Part shown: piece by piece, positions 35,401 to 44,037 of the stretch
Position numbering within the stretch: the stretch's first letter is position 1
How the letters are laid out: each line of letters begins with the position of its first letter
Assembly: GCF_963974515.1 (NCBI RefSeq)
Contig: NZ_CAXBDD010000012.1
Span: 1-64,000 of the forward strand
Direction of reading: 5' to 3'
DNA: 64,000 nt
Source of the DNA: Sunxiuqinia sp963974515
GTDB taxonomy: Bacteria; Bacteroidota; Bacteroidia; Bacteroidales; Prolixibacteraceae
Notes under the pieces: model-generated
The model's database searches: none
What the model saw: the letters and a program-made list of their open reading frames with translations, nothing else
What the model was told of the DNA's origin: nothing
Program-made: the position numbers and the translations under genes

Positions 35401-35710
35401 AACCGAGGGAACTCACCGCTTCCTTCGCGAAAATAAAGTAAAATCAACCATGTTGCACTGGCCCGATGAGGAAGACCAGCATCCAAATACCATCGAATAT
35501 CTTCGGGAGAAAAAAATTGACCTGGTGGTGAATATTCCCAAGAATTACACCAAGCGCGAGTTGAGTAACGGGTATAAAATTCGCCGAAATTCAATCGACT
35601 ACAACGTGCCACTGATTACCAATGCACGACTGGCCAGTGCTTTTATTTATTCATTCTGTAAACATACACCAGATGAAATTACCATTAAACATTGGGGTGA
35701 ATACAAATAG
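32471..35710 (+). CDS. carB: Carbamoyl-phosphate synthase large subunit
   Basis: 1079 aa, full length. Two ATP-grasp halves (about 1-400 and 555-935): the first makes carboxyphosphate/carbamate, the second phosphorylates carbamate. Repeated motifs LGSGALKIGEAGEFDYSG and LGSGAYRIGSSVEFDWCSV open each half. The C-terminal MGS-like domain (about 945-1079) is the allosteric site where UMP and ornithine usually act. The product feeds both argF' and pyrimidine synthesis. A strong terminator follows. Confidence 0.97.
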   Translation: MSNQLNKSIKKAIVLGSGALKIGEAGEFDYSGSQALKALKEEGVETVLINPNIATIQTSQEIADKIYFLPITAFFVEQVIKKEKPDGILLAFGGQTALNCGVDLFRQGILEKYNIQVVGTPVQSIIDTEDRQIFAGKLGEIKVLTPRSIACVNMAEAKAAAKQLGFPIIIRAAYTLGGLGSGFCKNDEELQQLASSAFSYSPQILVEESLKGWKEVEYEVVRDQYDNCITVCNMENFDPLGIHTGESIVVAPSQTLSNKEYHKLRSVSIRIIRHIGIVGECNVQFALDPFSEDYRVIEVNARLSRSSALASKATGYPLAFVAAKLGLGYGLHELSNSVTKVTTACFEPALDYVVCKIPRWDLTKFSGVSKNLGSSMKSVGEIMAIGRSFEEAIQKGIRMIGIGMHGFVANNEEITIEQIDEELTNPTDRRIFAIASAFDRGYSIDQIYEKTKIDRWFLQKLYKIHKLKERLLPIQSLPELQDDLLLETKKAGFSDFQIARLVLKASNKEMNAKLIEVREHRKARNIKPVVKQIDTLAGEYPAQTNYLYMTYNGTEHDIDFPKDNNSVIVLGSGAYRIGSSVEFDWCSVNAINTIRKEGYRSIMINYNPETVSTDYDTCDRLFFDELTFERVMDVIDLENPKGVILSVGGQIPNNLAMKLAAQDVPILGTSAQKIDNAEDRKKFSSLLDELGVDQPRWNELTSIEGIYKFVEEVGYPLLIRPSYVLSGAAMNVVSNEDQLEHFLQLAADVSKEHPVVVSEFIELAKEIEIDAVADKGEVVAYAISEHVEFAGVHSGDATIVFPPQKLYVETIRRIKRISREIAKALEISGPFNMQFLAKDNDIKVIECNLRASRSFPFVSKVMKINLIEIATQVMLGVPYLKPDKSLFELDYVGVKAPQFSFARLLNADPVLGVDMSSTGEVGCIGENFYEALLKAMLSVGYNFPKKNILISSGPARSKLEMLNSARMLVEKGYNVFATEGTHRFLRENKVKSTMLHWPDEEDQHPNTIEYLREKKIDLVVNIPKNYTKRELSNGYKIRRNSIDYNVPLITNARLASAFIYSFCKHTPDEITIKHWGEYK

Positions 35711-35733
35711 CGCCTGAACGATCCCATAGACTG

Positions 35734-35776
35734 AATAGGAGGGAAACGAGTTTAATTCCCTCCTATTTTATTTTCC
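35734..35776 (+). terminator. Terminator after carAB
   Basis: A perfect 12-bp stem AATAGGAGGGAA (35734-35745) / TTCCCTCCTATT (35756-35767) with a 10-nt loop is followed by TTATTTT. Confidence 0.9.
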
Positions 35777-36036
35777 AGGGGGCTTTGAAAGTTTTGTAAA
35801 AAAAACTCGCCCAGTTCAACAGGGCCAAACCAAATCTTAGCACGGCAAAAATGTTAACAAGGAAGGTCGCTGCTGCAAAAGGACTGCAGAAAGGTTAAAA
35901 GGGCTGGAGGAGACTTAACGGGATTGGTGAAACAGTAACAAAATGGCTTGGGCAGGACACCGGACAATCAATTGTCACAGACCGCATTCTTTCTTATCCA
36001 GTTGGCAATGACAGCAAATCTTCGTTGAATATTCCG

Positions 36037-36044
36037 TATTTTTG
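36037..36044 (+). promoter_or_regulatory. -7 element of the hybrid sensor gene
   Basis: TATTTTTG matches the consensus and lies 21 bp before the start codon. No -33 TTG at standard distance. Confidence 0.4.
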
Positions 36045-36065
36045 AGCGAACTAAACTTCTAACGT

Positions 36066-38852
36066 ATGCACCGGTTTTGGACCACCTTATTGGCTTTCGT
36101 TCTGCTGCTCTCATTTTGCCAACACCAGGCCTTGGCCAGTAAAAAATACACCGTTGGCTTTTCTCAATGCACCACCTCCGACTACTGGCGCCAAACTATG
36201 CAACGGGTAATGGAAATTGAGCTGGCATTTTTCCCCGACCTTGACCTGATCATTAAAGATGCGCAGGATGACAGCGACCGGCAAATTGAACAAATTGAAG
36301 CATTCATGGAAAGCGGCATTGATTTGCTGATCATCTCGCCCAACCAGTCGGAACCCATTACGCCCATTGTTGAGAAGGTTTACCAGATGGGCATTCCGGT
36401 GATTGTAATCGATCGGAAGGTCAACACCGACCAATATTCCGCCTACATTGGGGGAAACAACTATAAGATTGGGCAGGAAGCCGGGAAATATGCCGCCAAG
36501 CTGCTCAACGGAAGCGGCAAAATTGTCGAAATCAGGGGGCTCGACGGTTCCTCGCCAGCGATTGAACGCCGCAAGGGCTTTACTGAAATTTTGTCGAACT
36601 ACCCCGGGATTGAAATCGTCTATTCAAAATCGGGCCAATGGAACTGGGACGGAGCCCGAACTGTGATGGAACAGGTGATGCGCGAGGGCATTGATTTCGA
36701 TTTGGTTTTTGGCTATAACGATGTGATGGCCAAAGAAGCTTACGACGTAAAAGAAACCTACCAACCCGGCAAACAGGCTTATTTTTTGGGTATCGACGGA
36801 TTGCCCGGAGATCGGGGAGGACTACAGGCCGTGATTGACGGAAAACTGGACGCCACCTTTTATTATCCCACGGGAGGCGAAAAAGCCATCCAAATAGCCA
36901 GTCGGATTTTAAATAATCAGCCATTCGAACGCGAAAATATTTTGGAAACCATTGTTATTGACTCGACCAATGCCGAAGTCTTGAAGTTGCAAACCGACCA
37001 AGTGGAACTGCTTCAACAAAAAATTGAAGCCCAAAGGTCCATTCTGGACATTCAAATTTCAAAATATCAAACCCAACGGCTTATTTTGACCTTTACCATT
37101 GTGCTGCTGGCACTGATCGTCATTTTGGTGTTCCTGGTCTTCAATGCTTTCAGAAACAAAAAACTGGCTAACCTAAAACTGGAAGCGAAAAACGCGAAGA
37201 TTGAAAAGCAAAATCTGGCCATCAAGCAACAACGCGACAAACTGATGGAAGTGACCGAGCAACTCGAGGAAGCCACCCAAACCAAACTCCGGTTCTTTAC
37301 CAATATTTCGCACGAATTCAGAACCCCGCTTACCTTGATCACCGGCCCGCTTGAAAACCTGATGCACTCGGAGAACTTTTCGCCAGAACAACAACGACAG
37401 TTCAAGCTCATGCACCGGAATTCGTTGCGGCTGCTTCGTCTGGTCAATCAGCTGATGGACTTCCGGAAGCTGGAAAACAAACAAATGAAACTCATTGCCT
37501 ACGAAGTAGATCTGATTGATTTTTTGAAGGAAAAAGAGGAGTCGTTTGCCTACCTGGCCGAAAAAAACCACATTGATTTTCAATTTCACTCTGAAATCGA
37601 AAGCCAAGCCATTTGGATTGACCGCGACAAACTTGATAAAGTCTTTTTTAATTTGTTATCGAATGCCTTTAAGTTCACCCCCAGCAATGGCAAGATCTCG
37701 CTGCTGGTAAAAAAGCCAAAAGCGGTGCTCAATAAGCTTTTTGAAAAGGAAATTGAAATTGAAATCCGGGATTCGGGCGAAGGAATCGATCCGAAGTATG
37801 CCGAACGGATTTTCGACCGCTTTTTTCAAGCCGAAAAATCACATCATTTTAAAGGTACCGGGCTAGGATTAAGCCTTTCCAAAGAGTTTGTAGAAATGCA
37901 CCAGGGGCAAATCCGGCTCGAAAGTCAGGTAGGGCAAGGCACAACCTTTACCCTTACCCTACCCTTGGGTAAAGAACACCTGAAACCAGAACAGGTGGAT
38001 GACATAGTTCGTGAACCCAACCAAGATACAGAAACGCTGCTGATTAGTGAACAAAGAGGTCAACCCGGAATCGGGGCGCAGCCGGTAATGGAGCAAAACA
38101 AGCCGATCATCCTGGTGGTGGAAGATGTGGCGGATGTACGCGAATACGTTCGAACCTGTCTTGGCAATCAATACCAAATTATTGAAGCGGAGGACGGGGA
38201 ATCGGGCTTGAAAATGGCCATCGAGGACGAACCCGATCTAATCATCAGCGATGTGATGATGCCCCGGATGAACGGACTTGAAATGACCAAGCAGCTAAAG
38301 CTGGATATAAAAACCTGCCACATCCCGATCATCCTGCTTACGGCCAAAGCCTCGCTGGAACACAAGTTGGAAGGATTGGAAGAAGGGGCTGATTCGTATA
38401 TCATGAAACCGTTCAACAGCCAGCATTTGCTCATCCGGGTCAAAAAACTGCTGGAGCTTCGCCTAAAGATACGCGAACACTACAAAGACAAGCTGGACTT
38501 CAAATCGGAGGACACGCCCTTAAACCGGCTCGACCAAAAGTTCCTCAAAAAGCTCTCCTCTCTGATCACGGACAATGAAACCCAAAACGATCTGACGGTG
38601 GAAGAACTAAGCGACAAGCTGGGCATTTCGCGGGTACATCTGTATCGAAAAATTAAAAAGCTGACGGATATGTCGGTCAGCGAGTTTATCGTATCTGTTA
38701 AGCTGAAACGTTCGCTTGAACTGCTGCGGAACAGTGGCAAAACGGTTTCCGAAATTGCTTACGAAGTGGGTTTTTCAAGCCCCTCGTATTTTGCCAAATG
38801 CTTTAAAAACCAGTTCCGAATTTCACCAACCGAATACCGGCAACAGCAGTAA
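36066..38852 (+). CDS. Hybrid two-component sensor/regulator with sugar-binding-protein sensor domain
   Basis: 928 aa. Signal peptide 1-24; periplasmic type-1 sugar-binding-protein domain about 27-315 (KKYTVGFSQCTTSDYW, then GIDGLPGDRGG); one transmembrane helix about 340-362; HisKA with phospho-His416 in SHEFRTPL; HATPase to about 640; receiver domain with phospho-Asp729 in ISDVMMP; AraC-type helix-turn-helix about 830-928. All five parts of a hybrid two-component system are on one chain. The sensor type (sugar-binding protein, not Reg_prop/YYY) is that of Bacteroides BT1754, which senses fructose and controls the levan/inulin locus. It faces a fructan operon here, so it should activate that operon when fructose reaches the periplasm. 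Confidence 0.93.
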   Translation: MHRFWTTLLAFVLLLSFCQHQALASKKYTVGFSQCTTSDYWRQTMQRVMEIELAFFPDLDLIIKDAQDDSDRQIEQIEAFMESGIDLLIISPNQSEPITPIVEKVYQMGIPVIVIDRKVNTDQYSAYIGGNNYKIGQEAGKYAAKLLNGSGKIVEIRGLDGSSPAIERRKGFTEILSNYPGIEIVYSKSGQWNWDGARTVMEQVMREGIDFDLVFGYNDVMAKEAYDVKETYQPGKQAYFLGIDGLPGDRGGLQAVIDGKLDATFYYPTGGEKAIQIASRILNNQPFERENILETIVIDSTNAEVLKLQTDQVELLQQKIEAQRSILDIQISKYQTQRLILTFTIVLLALIVILVFLVFNAFRNKKLANLKLEAKNAKIEKQNLAIKQQRDKLMEVTEQLEEATQTKLRFFTNISHEFRTPLTLITGPLENLMHSENFSPEQQRQFKLMHRNSLRLLRLVNQLMDFRKLENKQMKLIAYEVDLIDFLKEKEESFAYLAEKNHIDFQFHSEIESQAIWIDRDKLDKVFFNLLSNAFKFTPSNGKISLLVKKPKAVLNKLFEKEIEIEIRDSGEGIDPKYAERIFDRFFQAEKSHHFKGTGLGLSLSKEFVEMHQGQIRLESQVGQGTTFTLTLPLGKEHLKPEQVDDIVREPNQDTETLLISEQRGQPGIGAQPVMEQNKPIILVVEDVADVREYVRTCLGNQYQIIEAEDGESGLKMAIEDEPDLIISDVMMPRMNGLEMTKQLKLDIKTCHIPIILLTAKASLEHKLEGLEEGADSYIMKPFNSQHLLIRVKKLLELRLKIREHYKDKLDFKSEDTPLNRLDQKFLKKLSSLITDNETQNDLTVEELSDKLGISRVHLYRKIKKLTDMSVSEFIVSVKLKRSLELLRNSGKTVSEIAYEVGFSSPSYFAKCFKNQFRISPTEYRQQQ

Positions 38853-39006
38853 AAGGAAGACGGTTTAAAACACGAAGAGGAATTTGGGAGAGTGAGATGG
38901 AGAGCGTGTGAGAAGATAAGCATCCAGCTATTTGGGTTCCTTGGAAATTGATAATTGAATATTCGTTATTGGATATTGAAAATCTGACTCGAAAAAAAAT
39001 AAAGCA

Positions 39007-39066
39007 CGAAGACACCAAGCCACAATTGAAAATGGTTAAAACCAACTTCGTGACTTGGTGTCTTCG
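39007..39066. repeat. Inverted repeat between sensor and GH32 genes
   Basis: CGAAGACACCAAG (39007-39019) and CTTGGTGTCTTCG (39054-39066) are perfect 13-bp inverted arms with a 34-nt loop. The repeat lies between two convergent genes, so it could act as a bidirectional terminator or be a dispersed repeat of the ACGAAGACACCAAG type. The rest of the 234-bp gap is featureless. Confidence 0.6.
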
Positions 39067-39086
39067 TATTTACCTCAATCCGAATC

Positions 39087-40655
39087 CTACCAGATCCGTT
39101 TTAGTTCGTGCGCCGTCAGGCTGGTCAGCTCAACAACTCCACCGTTTGCAAAAAGCTTTAAGCTGTTTGTGGGTGTGGTTGAAAAATAGATTTCGGTCAG
39201 CACCCGGTTTCCGTTGTCGACAAAAACCTCCACCGAAGCCACATCAATATAAATATGAAACTTGATTTGTTCGCCTGCCTCATAAGGTGCCGTTGAAATG
39301 CTGGCAAAATCAGATGAAAAATCGCTTTTACCAGCCTTTGTACGATCAACAAACAGTTGTTTGTCTGCTGATGAATAGCCGATAGTTAAGACTTCCTCCT
39401 GATCGTTACCCAAGCTAATCCCGAATGATCCCGCTTCACCAGCCTGAAACTCGATCAGCAATTCGCTTTTCGATAGATCCAGATCGCCTAAATCGATGCT
39501 TTTCATTTCGCTGAAGGTTTGGGCCTCGATGCTTTTTTCAGAACCCACAACACGCAATCCAGCCAACTCCGACACTGGTTCTGAAATTAGATGGGCCATT
39601 CCCTTTTCATCTTTCAGGCTCAATTTTCGTGGAATGGTCATCGCACTGCGCCATTTTTCGGTTGGCACTACCTGCGCATAATTCCAGTTGCTCATCCATC
39701 CAATGAAAATCCGCCGTCCATCTTCTTTTGGCACATCCGACCAGGTGACTCCGGCATAATTGTCCCGTCCATAATCCACCCATCGGGTTTCCTTGGTATC
39801 GGCCACAAAGGTGTGCCCATCAAATTCACCGGTAAAATACTGGTTGGCCGATCCTCCGTTGGGTCCACCTGGGTTGATGTTTAACAGCAAAACCCATTTA
39901 GTCTGATCCGTTCCCTCAACAGGCAGGGGAAATAAATCGGGACACTCCCAAACGCCACCATGCGAACCGGCATCGTGGCCAAACTCGCTTTCAAATTGCC
40001 AGTCCTTCAAATTTTCAGATGAGTAAAGATGCACCCGGTCCTGCACCGAAAGCACCATGATCCACTTTTGGGTTTCCTCATGCCAAATCACGTTGGGATC
40101 GCGAAAATCAGCAACTCCGGGGTTTTCGACTACCGGGTTGCCTTCGTATTTGGTCCAGCTTCTGCCCTTATCGAGGCTATAGGCAATTGCTTGTGTTTCA
40201 TCTTCGAGTCCACCGGCCTTTTCCACTTCCATGTCGTGGTAAGTAAAAATGGCAATCAGCGGCGGATTCTCTTCCGAACCAAACCCGCTGGTGTTGTTCC
40301 AGTCCACCACCGCACTGCCCGAAAAGATATACCCCAAACTATCGGGATACAGGGCAATGGGAAGATGCTCCCAGTGAATCAGGTCGGTACTGGTGGCATG
40401 GCCCCAGTGCATCGGTCCCCACACGGTGCTGTCGGGGTAATATTGATAAAACAGATGGTACTCCCCTTCGTAATAAACCATTCCGTTCGGATCGTTCATC
40501 CACCCAAATTCAGGCGAGAAATGAAATTGCGGACGATAGGGCTCCTGGTAGTAACCTTCTGCCTCTGTTTGCGCATCTGCTTCCTTTTCTTTTGTTCCCG
40601 TACATGCCACGGCGATTATCATCAGCATGGCGATTAAACCTGTTATTTTATTCAT
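39087..40655 (-). CDS. GH32 exo-fructanase, lipoprotein
   Basis: 522 aa. Lipobox AVAC at residues 15-18, so a lipoprotein, likely on the cell surface or in the periplasm. Five-bladed propeller plus C-terminal beta-sandwich of GH32. The nucleophile Asp55 is in WMNDPNG, the transition-state Asp186 in FRDP, and the acid/base Glu237 in WECPD, so it should be active. The family cleaves beta-fructofuranosides (levan, inulin, sucrose); the sequence type is exo-levanase/inulinase (SacC-like). Last gene of the fructan operon, 13 bp after the related lipoprotein. It releases fructose for the sugar porter and kinase and for the sensor. Confidence 0.93.
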   Translation of the reverse strand: MNKITGLIAMLMIIAVACTGTKEKEADAQTEAEGYYQEPYRPQFHFSPEFGWMNDPNGMVYYEGEYHLFYQYYPDSTVWGPMHWGHATSTDLIHWEHLPIALYPDSLGYIFSGSAVVDWNNTSGFGSEENPPLIAIFTYHDMEVEKAGGLEDETQAIAYSLDKGRSWTKYEGNPVVENPGVADFRDPNVIWHEETQKWIMVLSVQDRVHLYSSENLKDWQFESEFGHDAGSHGGVWECPDLFPLPVEGTDQTKWVLLLNINPGGPNGGSANQYFTGEFDGHTFVADTKETRWVDYGRDNYAGVTWSDVPKEDGRRIFIGWMSNWNYAQVVPTEKWRSAMTIPRKLSLKDEKGMAHLISEPVSELAGLRVVGSEKSIEAQTFSEMKSIDLGDLDLSKSELLIEFQAGEAGSFGISLGNDQEEVLTIGYSSADKQLFVDRTKAGKSDFSSDFASISTAPYEAGEQIKFHIYIDVASVEVFVDNGNRVLTEIYFSTTPTNSLKLFANGGVVELTSLTAHELKRIW

Positions 40656-40667
40656 GTGTCTAGTTTT

Positions 40668-42176
40668 TTAATCGTTTTTCTCATTCATTGATTGAAGTCC
40701 GGCCAGTCTTGCTTCATTTAGCTTGATTCGCCCGTTCTCCGTGAATACAACCAGCTTATTCCATTCATTGGGCTGAAGCAATTTTCGGGTTAATGAGACA
40801 TCCCCATCAACGGCAAACAGCTCCACGGAAGAATGATCGACAATTATTTTGACCTCCATCACCGGCTGGTCGATCATATACGGCATGTATTCAAAATGGT
40901 CCATTGCTTTCGGGTCTTCTTCTGTTTTCCGAACATTCGAAATAAAGAAATAACGCCGCAAGGCATGGTAGCCAATCAGCAGTTGATCCCCGTTTTCGGA
41001 GGAAAAACGAATCCCAAATGCTTCTGCCATGTCGAGATACAAGCGGTTATTGACATCAATAGACAAATCGATCTCAAATGGAAGTTCCGGCATTTTCAAC
41101 TCTAGTTCACCAGCCACTTCCTGGTCATTGACCACTTGGCCTGAAATCCGAATCTCATCTCCGATTTCTATTGGTTTAGAGGAGATATAATGCTGTCCGT
41201 ATTTTTCTTTCAGAAATAATTTTCTTGGAAATGAAAAGGTATTGCCAAGATTGATTTCATTGGATGGAGATCCATACTTCTGGTTAAAGATCCGTCCGAT
41301 CAGCACCGGAGCCTGATTAAGCTGCAAATCGCTATGGGTAACACCAGCGTAAACATCACTTCCATTATCGAGCCATTTCTGCTTATCATCCAATGATTGA
41401 TAGGTATAGCCATCAAATTCGCCAATAAAATACTGAATTCCACTTCCTTCGTTTGGAGATCCGGAATCACCACTAATAAAAAGGGCCCATTGGCTGTCTA
41501 TTGGGAAGAAATCCAGGTTCGTCCACTGGCCTGTTTTCAACAAGATGTCTTCGCCAATAACACTAGTATACTCCCAGTTCAACAAATCATCTGAAGCATA
41601 AAACCGGACCTCATAGCCGGTCAGCACCAACATAATCCACCGTTGTGTTTCTTCGTGCCAAACAATTTTGGTATCCCTTATTGGTTCATAGCTGTTTGCC
41701 AATTCTATTTTCTTCTCAGGGAGTTTCGTCCAGGAATTACCTTGGTCCTGACTGACGGCAACCCCCAGCGTTTGAGTTCCGTCGTTATCCGAAGCGTCAA
41801 TTCCCTTGATAACATAGGTGCCAACAAACGGAGGTTTTTCCTCACCCAGGCCTGATGTGTGGTTCCAATCAATCACAATACTTCCGGAACCCACTTTCTC
41901 TCCGGGATCCGACTCAAGCGCGAGATTCATCGTTTCCCAACGGATCAGATCCTTGCTTTTGGCGTGCCCCCAGGAAGCCCGTTCTTCCGCATCTTCGCAT
42001 TGGTAGAAAAGATGGTATTCTTCATCGTAAAACAGCAATCCGACCGGGTCACCCAGCTTCATCTGGTCCAGACCAAAGTGGATGCCGGAAACCTCCTTTT
42101 CATTGATGCCGGCATTCCGGTTACATCCGGCTAAAGACAGAAATAATACGATTGTCAAAATTATTTTTGAGTCCAT
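40668..42176 (-). CDS. GH32-fold lipoprotein lacking the acid/base Glu
   Basis: 502 aa from the ATG at 42176, which gives a clean lipoprotein signal (lipobox LAGC, Cys18); a start 39 bp upstream would spoil it. The whole chain aligns with the neighbouring GH32 enzyme, including FYDEEYHLFYQ, DWNHTSG, IVWHEETQRWIM and QYFIGEFDGYTY. The nucleophile motif WMNDPNG has become KLGDPVG (Asp43 kept), RDP is RDT (Asp168 kept), and WECPD is WTNLD, so the acid/base Glu is Thr219 and the following Cys is Asn. A retaining GH32 without this Glu should be nearly inactive on ordinary fructosides. Placed directly after susD, where the surface glycan-binding lipoprotein (SusE/F position) is usually encoded, it is likely a fructan-binding protein. 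A weak or altered hydrolase is the alternative. Confidence 0.85.
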   Translation of the reverse strand: MDSKIILTIVLFLSLAGCNRNAGINEKEVSGIHFGLDQMKLGDPVGLLFYDEEYHLFYQCEDAEERASWGHAKSKDLIRWETMNLALESDPGEKVGSGSIVIDWNHTSGLGEEKPPFVGTYVIKGIDASDNDGTQTLGVAVSQDQGNSWTKLPEKKIELANSYEPIRDTKIVWHEETQRWIMLVLTGYEVRFYASDDLLNWEYTSVIGEDILLKTGQWTNLDFFPIDSQWALFISGDSGSPNEGSGIQYFIGEFDGYTYQSLDDKQKWLDNGSDVYAGVTHSDLQLNQAPVLIGRIFNQKYGSPSNEINLGNTFSFPRKLFLKEKYGQHYISSKPIEIGDEIRISGQVVNDQEVAGELELKMPELPFEIDLSIDVNNRLYLDMAEAFGIRFSSENGDQLLIGYHALRRYFFISNVRKTEEDPKAMDHFEYMPYMIDQPVMEVKIIVDHSSVELFAVDGDVSLTRKLLQPNEWNKLVVFTENGRIKLNEARLAGLQSMNEKND

Positions 42177-42282
42177 CGAATCGAATTGTAAGTTAGCAAA
42201 CAAGGAACAAGGCATACTGCGCCAGCGATGGAAATGCGGGGTGACCGCTGGAGATCATCCCGCAATTTACACCATTTAGTTT

Positions 42283-44016
42283 TTAGTAGCCCGCATTCTG
42301 TGTATACAAGCCTTTCGTAAAATCAATTTCCCTTTGAGGAATCGGATAGTATTCATCTCTTCCAGCCGTGAACACAGCTTCATTTAAGAAGTCCCTCCGG
42401 GTTTTTTCTTTGGTCAGGTAGGCGTTCAAGGTTTCTTCGGCAATGCCCCAGCGAACCAGATCAAAGAAACGAGGCCCTTCGCAGGCAAACTCTAGCCGAC
42501 GTTCCCAACGCAACGCTTCGCGCGCATTTTCTTGAGTCCAGCTAAGGTTTACGCCGTCATATTCATCCACCATATAATTGGATGGAGGAGTGCCGTCAGC
42601 AAAGGTTAACCTTCCTGTACTTTGGGCAGCACGGGCCCTCACCTGGTTGATTAACGGCATTGCCAGGTCGTGCTGGCCCAACTCAATATAGGCCTCGGCT
42701 TGCCACAACAAGACGTCAGCATAGCGAATAATGTCCGTGTTAACTGATGTTCCAATGAACGGACCTTCTTTTTTGTAGCAGGAACAATCGGCCGCTTGCT
42801 GCTCTTTCATGGTATGGAAAAATCCATACACACCTGGGTCTCTTACCCAGCTGTTACTGAAAATATAGGCGTCATCATTGCGATACTTGTAGGGATGTCC
42901 ATCCATTCCAACGGTATGATCAATTCGGGGATCAACGGTGACACCATCGGGAGTAATGTCGGCTGCACTTAGCTCGACATCATTAAAACTGTCGAATTTA
43001 GGCAGCCCATTCGCGCTGGTAGCAAAGGCATTGACCATGTTTTGGCTGGGCGCATGAAAACCGCAACAGCCGTATTGAGGCGCACCATGGGGATAGTTCA
43101 GTCCGGTTGCAAAGCTAAGCCGCCCGTAGAATGTTCCATCGGCAATCGAAAACTGAACGGCAAAAATAGATTCTACCCCATTGTCATAGCCGTCGAGGAA
43201 ATTTTCAGCAAAGTCAGGTTGTAAGTCATACTTGTTCGAGGCGATTACCATTTCGCTTAAATCAACCACCTCTTGTAAACGCGACTGATTAATCGTTGTC
43301 ACCTGGTTGTCTTCGTCCTGTTCATAAGCTTGGTACAACCGTAGCTTAGCCAGGTAGGCTATGGCAGCATACTTATTGGCTCGTCCTACTTCGGGTTGGG
43401 TTTCAGGCAAATTATCCATCGCAAACTCAAAATCCTCGGCAATTTTGCTCCACAACTCATCGTTGGAATAGACGCGGTTTGTTACTTCCAATATTTCCTC
43501 GTTCGACATCGTTTCATCAATGAATGGAATGTACTTAAACAAGGTTTTGAGAACAAAATAAGAGTGCCCCCTTAAAAACCGAGCCTCTGCAATGCGGCTC
43601 GTTCTGTTTGGGTATTCCTCATCTGTCAGCTCATTGAGTGTTCGCAAAGCCGAATTAGCCCTGGAAATAGCCCGGTAGAAATTCTCCCAGGTATACGGGT
43701 GCAACCATCCCTGGTCAGGCCGGGTCAGGTTGTACTGTTCATAGAAGTTGATATCTGCCACGTCACCGGTTCCGCCACCCCCTTTGTAGGCATCATCTGA
43801 GCGGACGCTGCCGTAGGCCCACATGTTCGACATCATTCCAATCATATCGTCATTGCCAATCGCGGCATAGGCTGCCACCACCAGACCTTCAGCCCCCTCT
43901 ACAGTTGGCGACCCGGCAGAGACTGCCCCCTGAGGTTCGGTTTCGAGATAATCACTGCATGAGGCAAAAAGAAATGCCAGCAGGACAACTATTGAATAGC
44001 TATTATTGTATTTCAT
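42283..44016 (-). CDS. susD-like: SusD/RagB-family outer-membrane glycan-binding lipoprotein
   Basis: 577 aa from MKYNN; a start 6 bp upstream is also possible. Lipobox FASC then SDYLETEPQ, the standard SusD opening. Helical (TPR-like) throughout, with RAISRANSAL, ARFLRGHSYFVL and the C-terminal ALRWERRLEFACEGPRFFDLVRWG, a family hallmark. It caps the SusC channel on the cell surface and delivers oligosaccharide, here presumably fructan. Paired with the SusC gene 15-21 bp upstream. Confidence 0.95.
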   Translation of the reverse strand: MKYNNSYSIVVLLAFLFASCSDYLETEPQGAVSAGSPTVEGAEGLVVAAYAAIGNDDMIGMMSNMWAYGSVRSDDAYKGGGGTGDVADINFYEQYNLTRPDQGWLHPYTWENFYRAISRANSALRTLNELTDEEYPNRTSRIAEARFLRGHSYFVLKTLFKYIPFIDETMSNEEILEVTNRVYSNDELWSKIAEDFEFAMDNLPETQPEVGRANKYAAIAYLAKLRLYQAYEQDEDNQVTTINQSRLQEVVDLSEMVIASNKYDLQPDFAENFLDGYDNGVESIFAVQFSIADGTFYGRLSFATGLNYPHGAPQYGCCGFHAPSQNMVNAFATSANGLPKFDSFNDVELSAADITPDGVTVDPRIDHTVGMDGHPYKYRNDDAYIFSNSWVRDPGVYGFFHTMKEQQAADCSCYKKEGPFIGTSVNTDIIRYADVLLWQAEAYIELGQHDLAMPLINQVRARAAQSTGRLTFADGTPPSNYMVDEYDGVNLSWTQENAREALRWERRLEFACEGPRFFDLVRWGIAEETLNAYLTKEKTRRDFLNEAVFTAGRDEYYPIPQREIDFTKGLYTQNAGY

Positions 44017-44037
44017 AATCATTCGTTTTTTTTCTTA

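Larger units (their letters stand above)
35711..36065. other. 355-bp intergenic region
   Basis: Apart from the carAB terminator at its left and the -7 box of the sensor gene at its right, I see no gene, repeat or RNA in this stretch. Confidence 0.4.

Noticed and set aside
35088..35612. 174-codon frame antisense to carB
   Set aside because: Shadow of the carB MGS domain; low-complexity translation.
39007..39066. CRISPR repeat
   Set aside because: A single pair of inverted arms, not a series of direct repeats with spacers.
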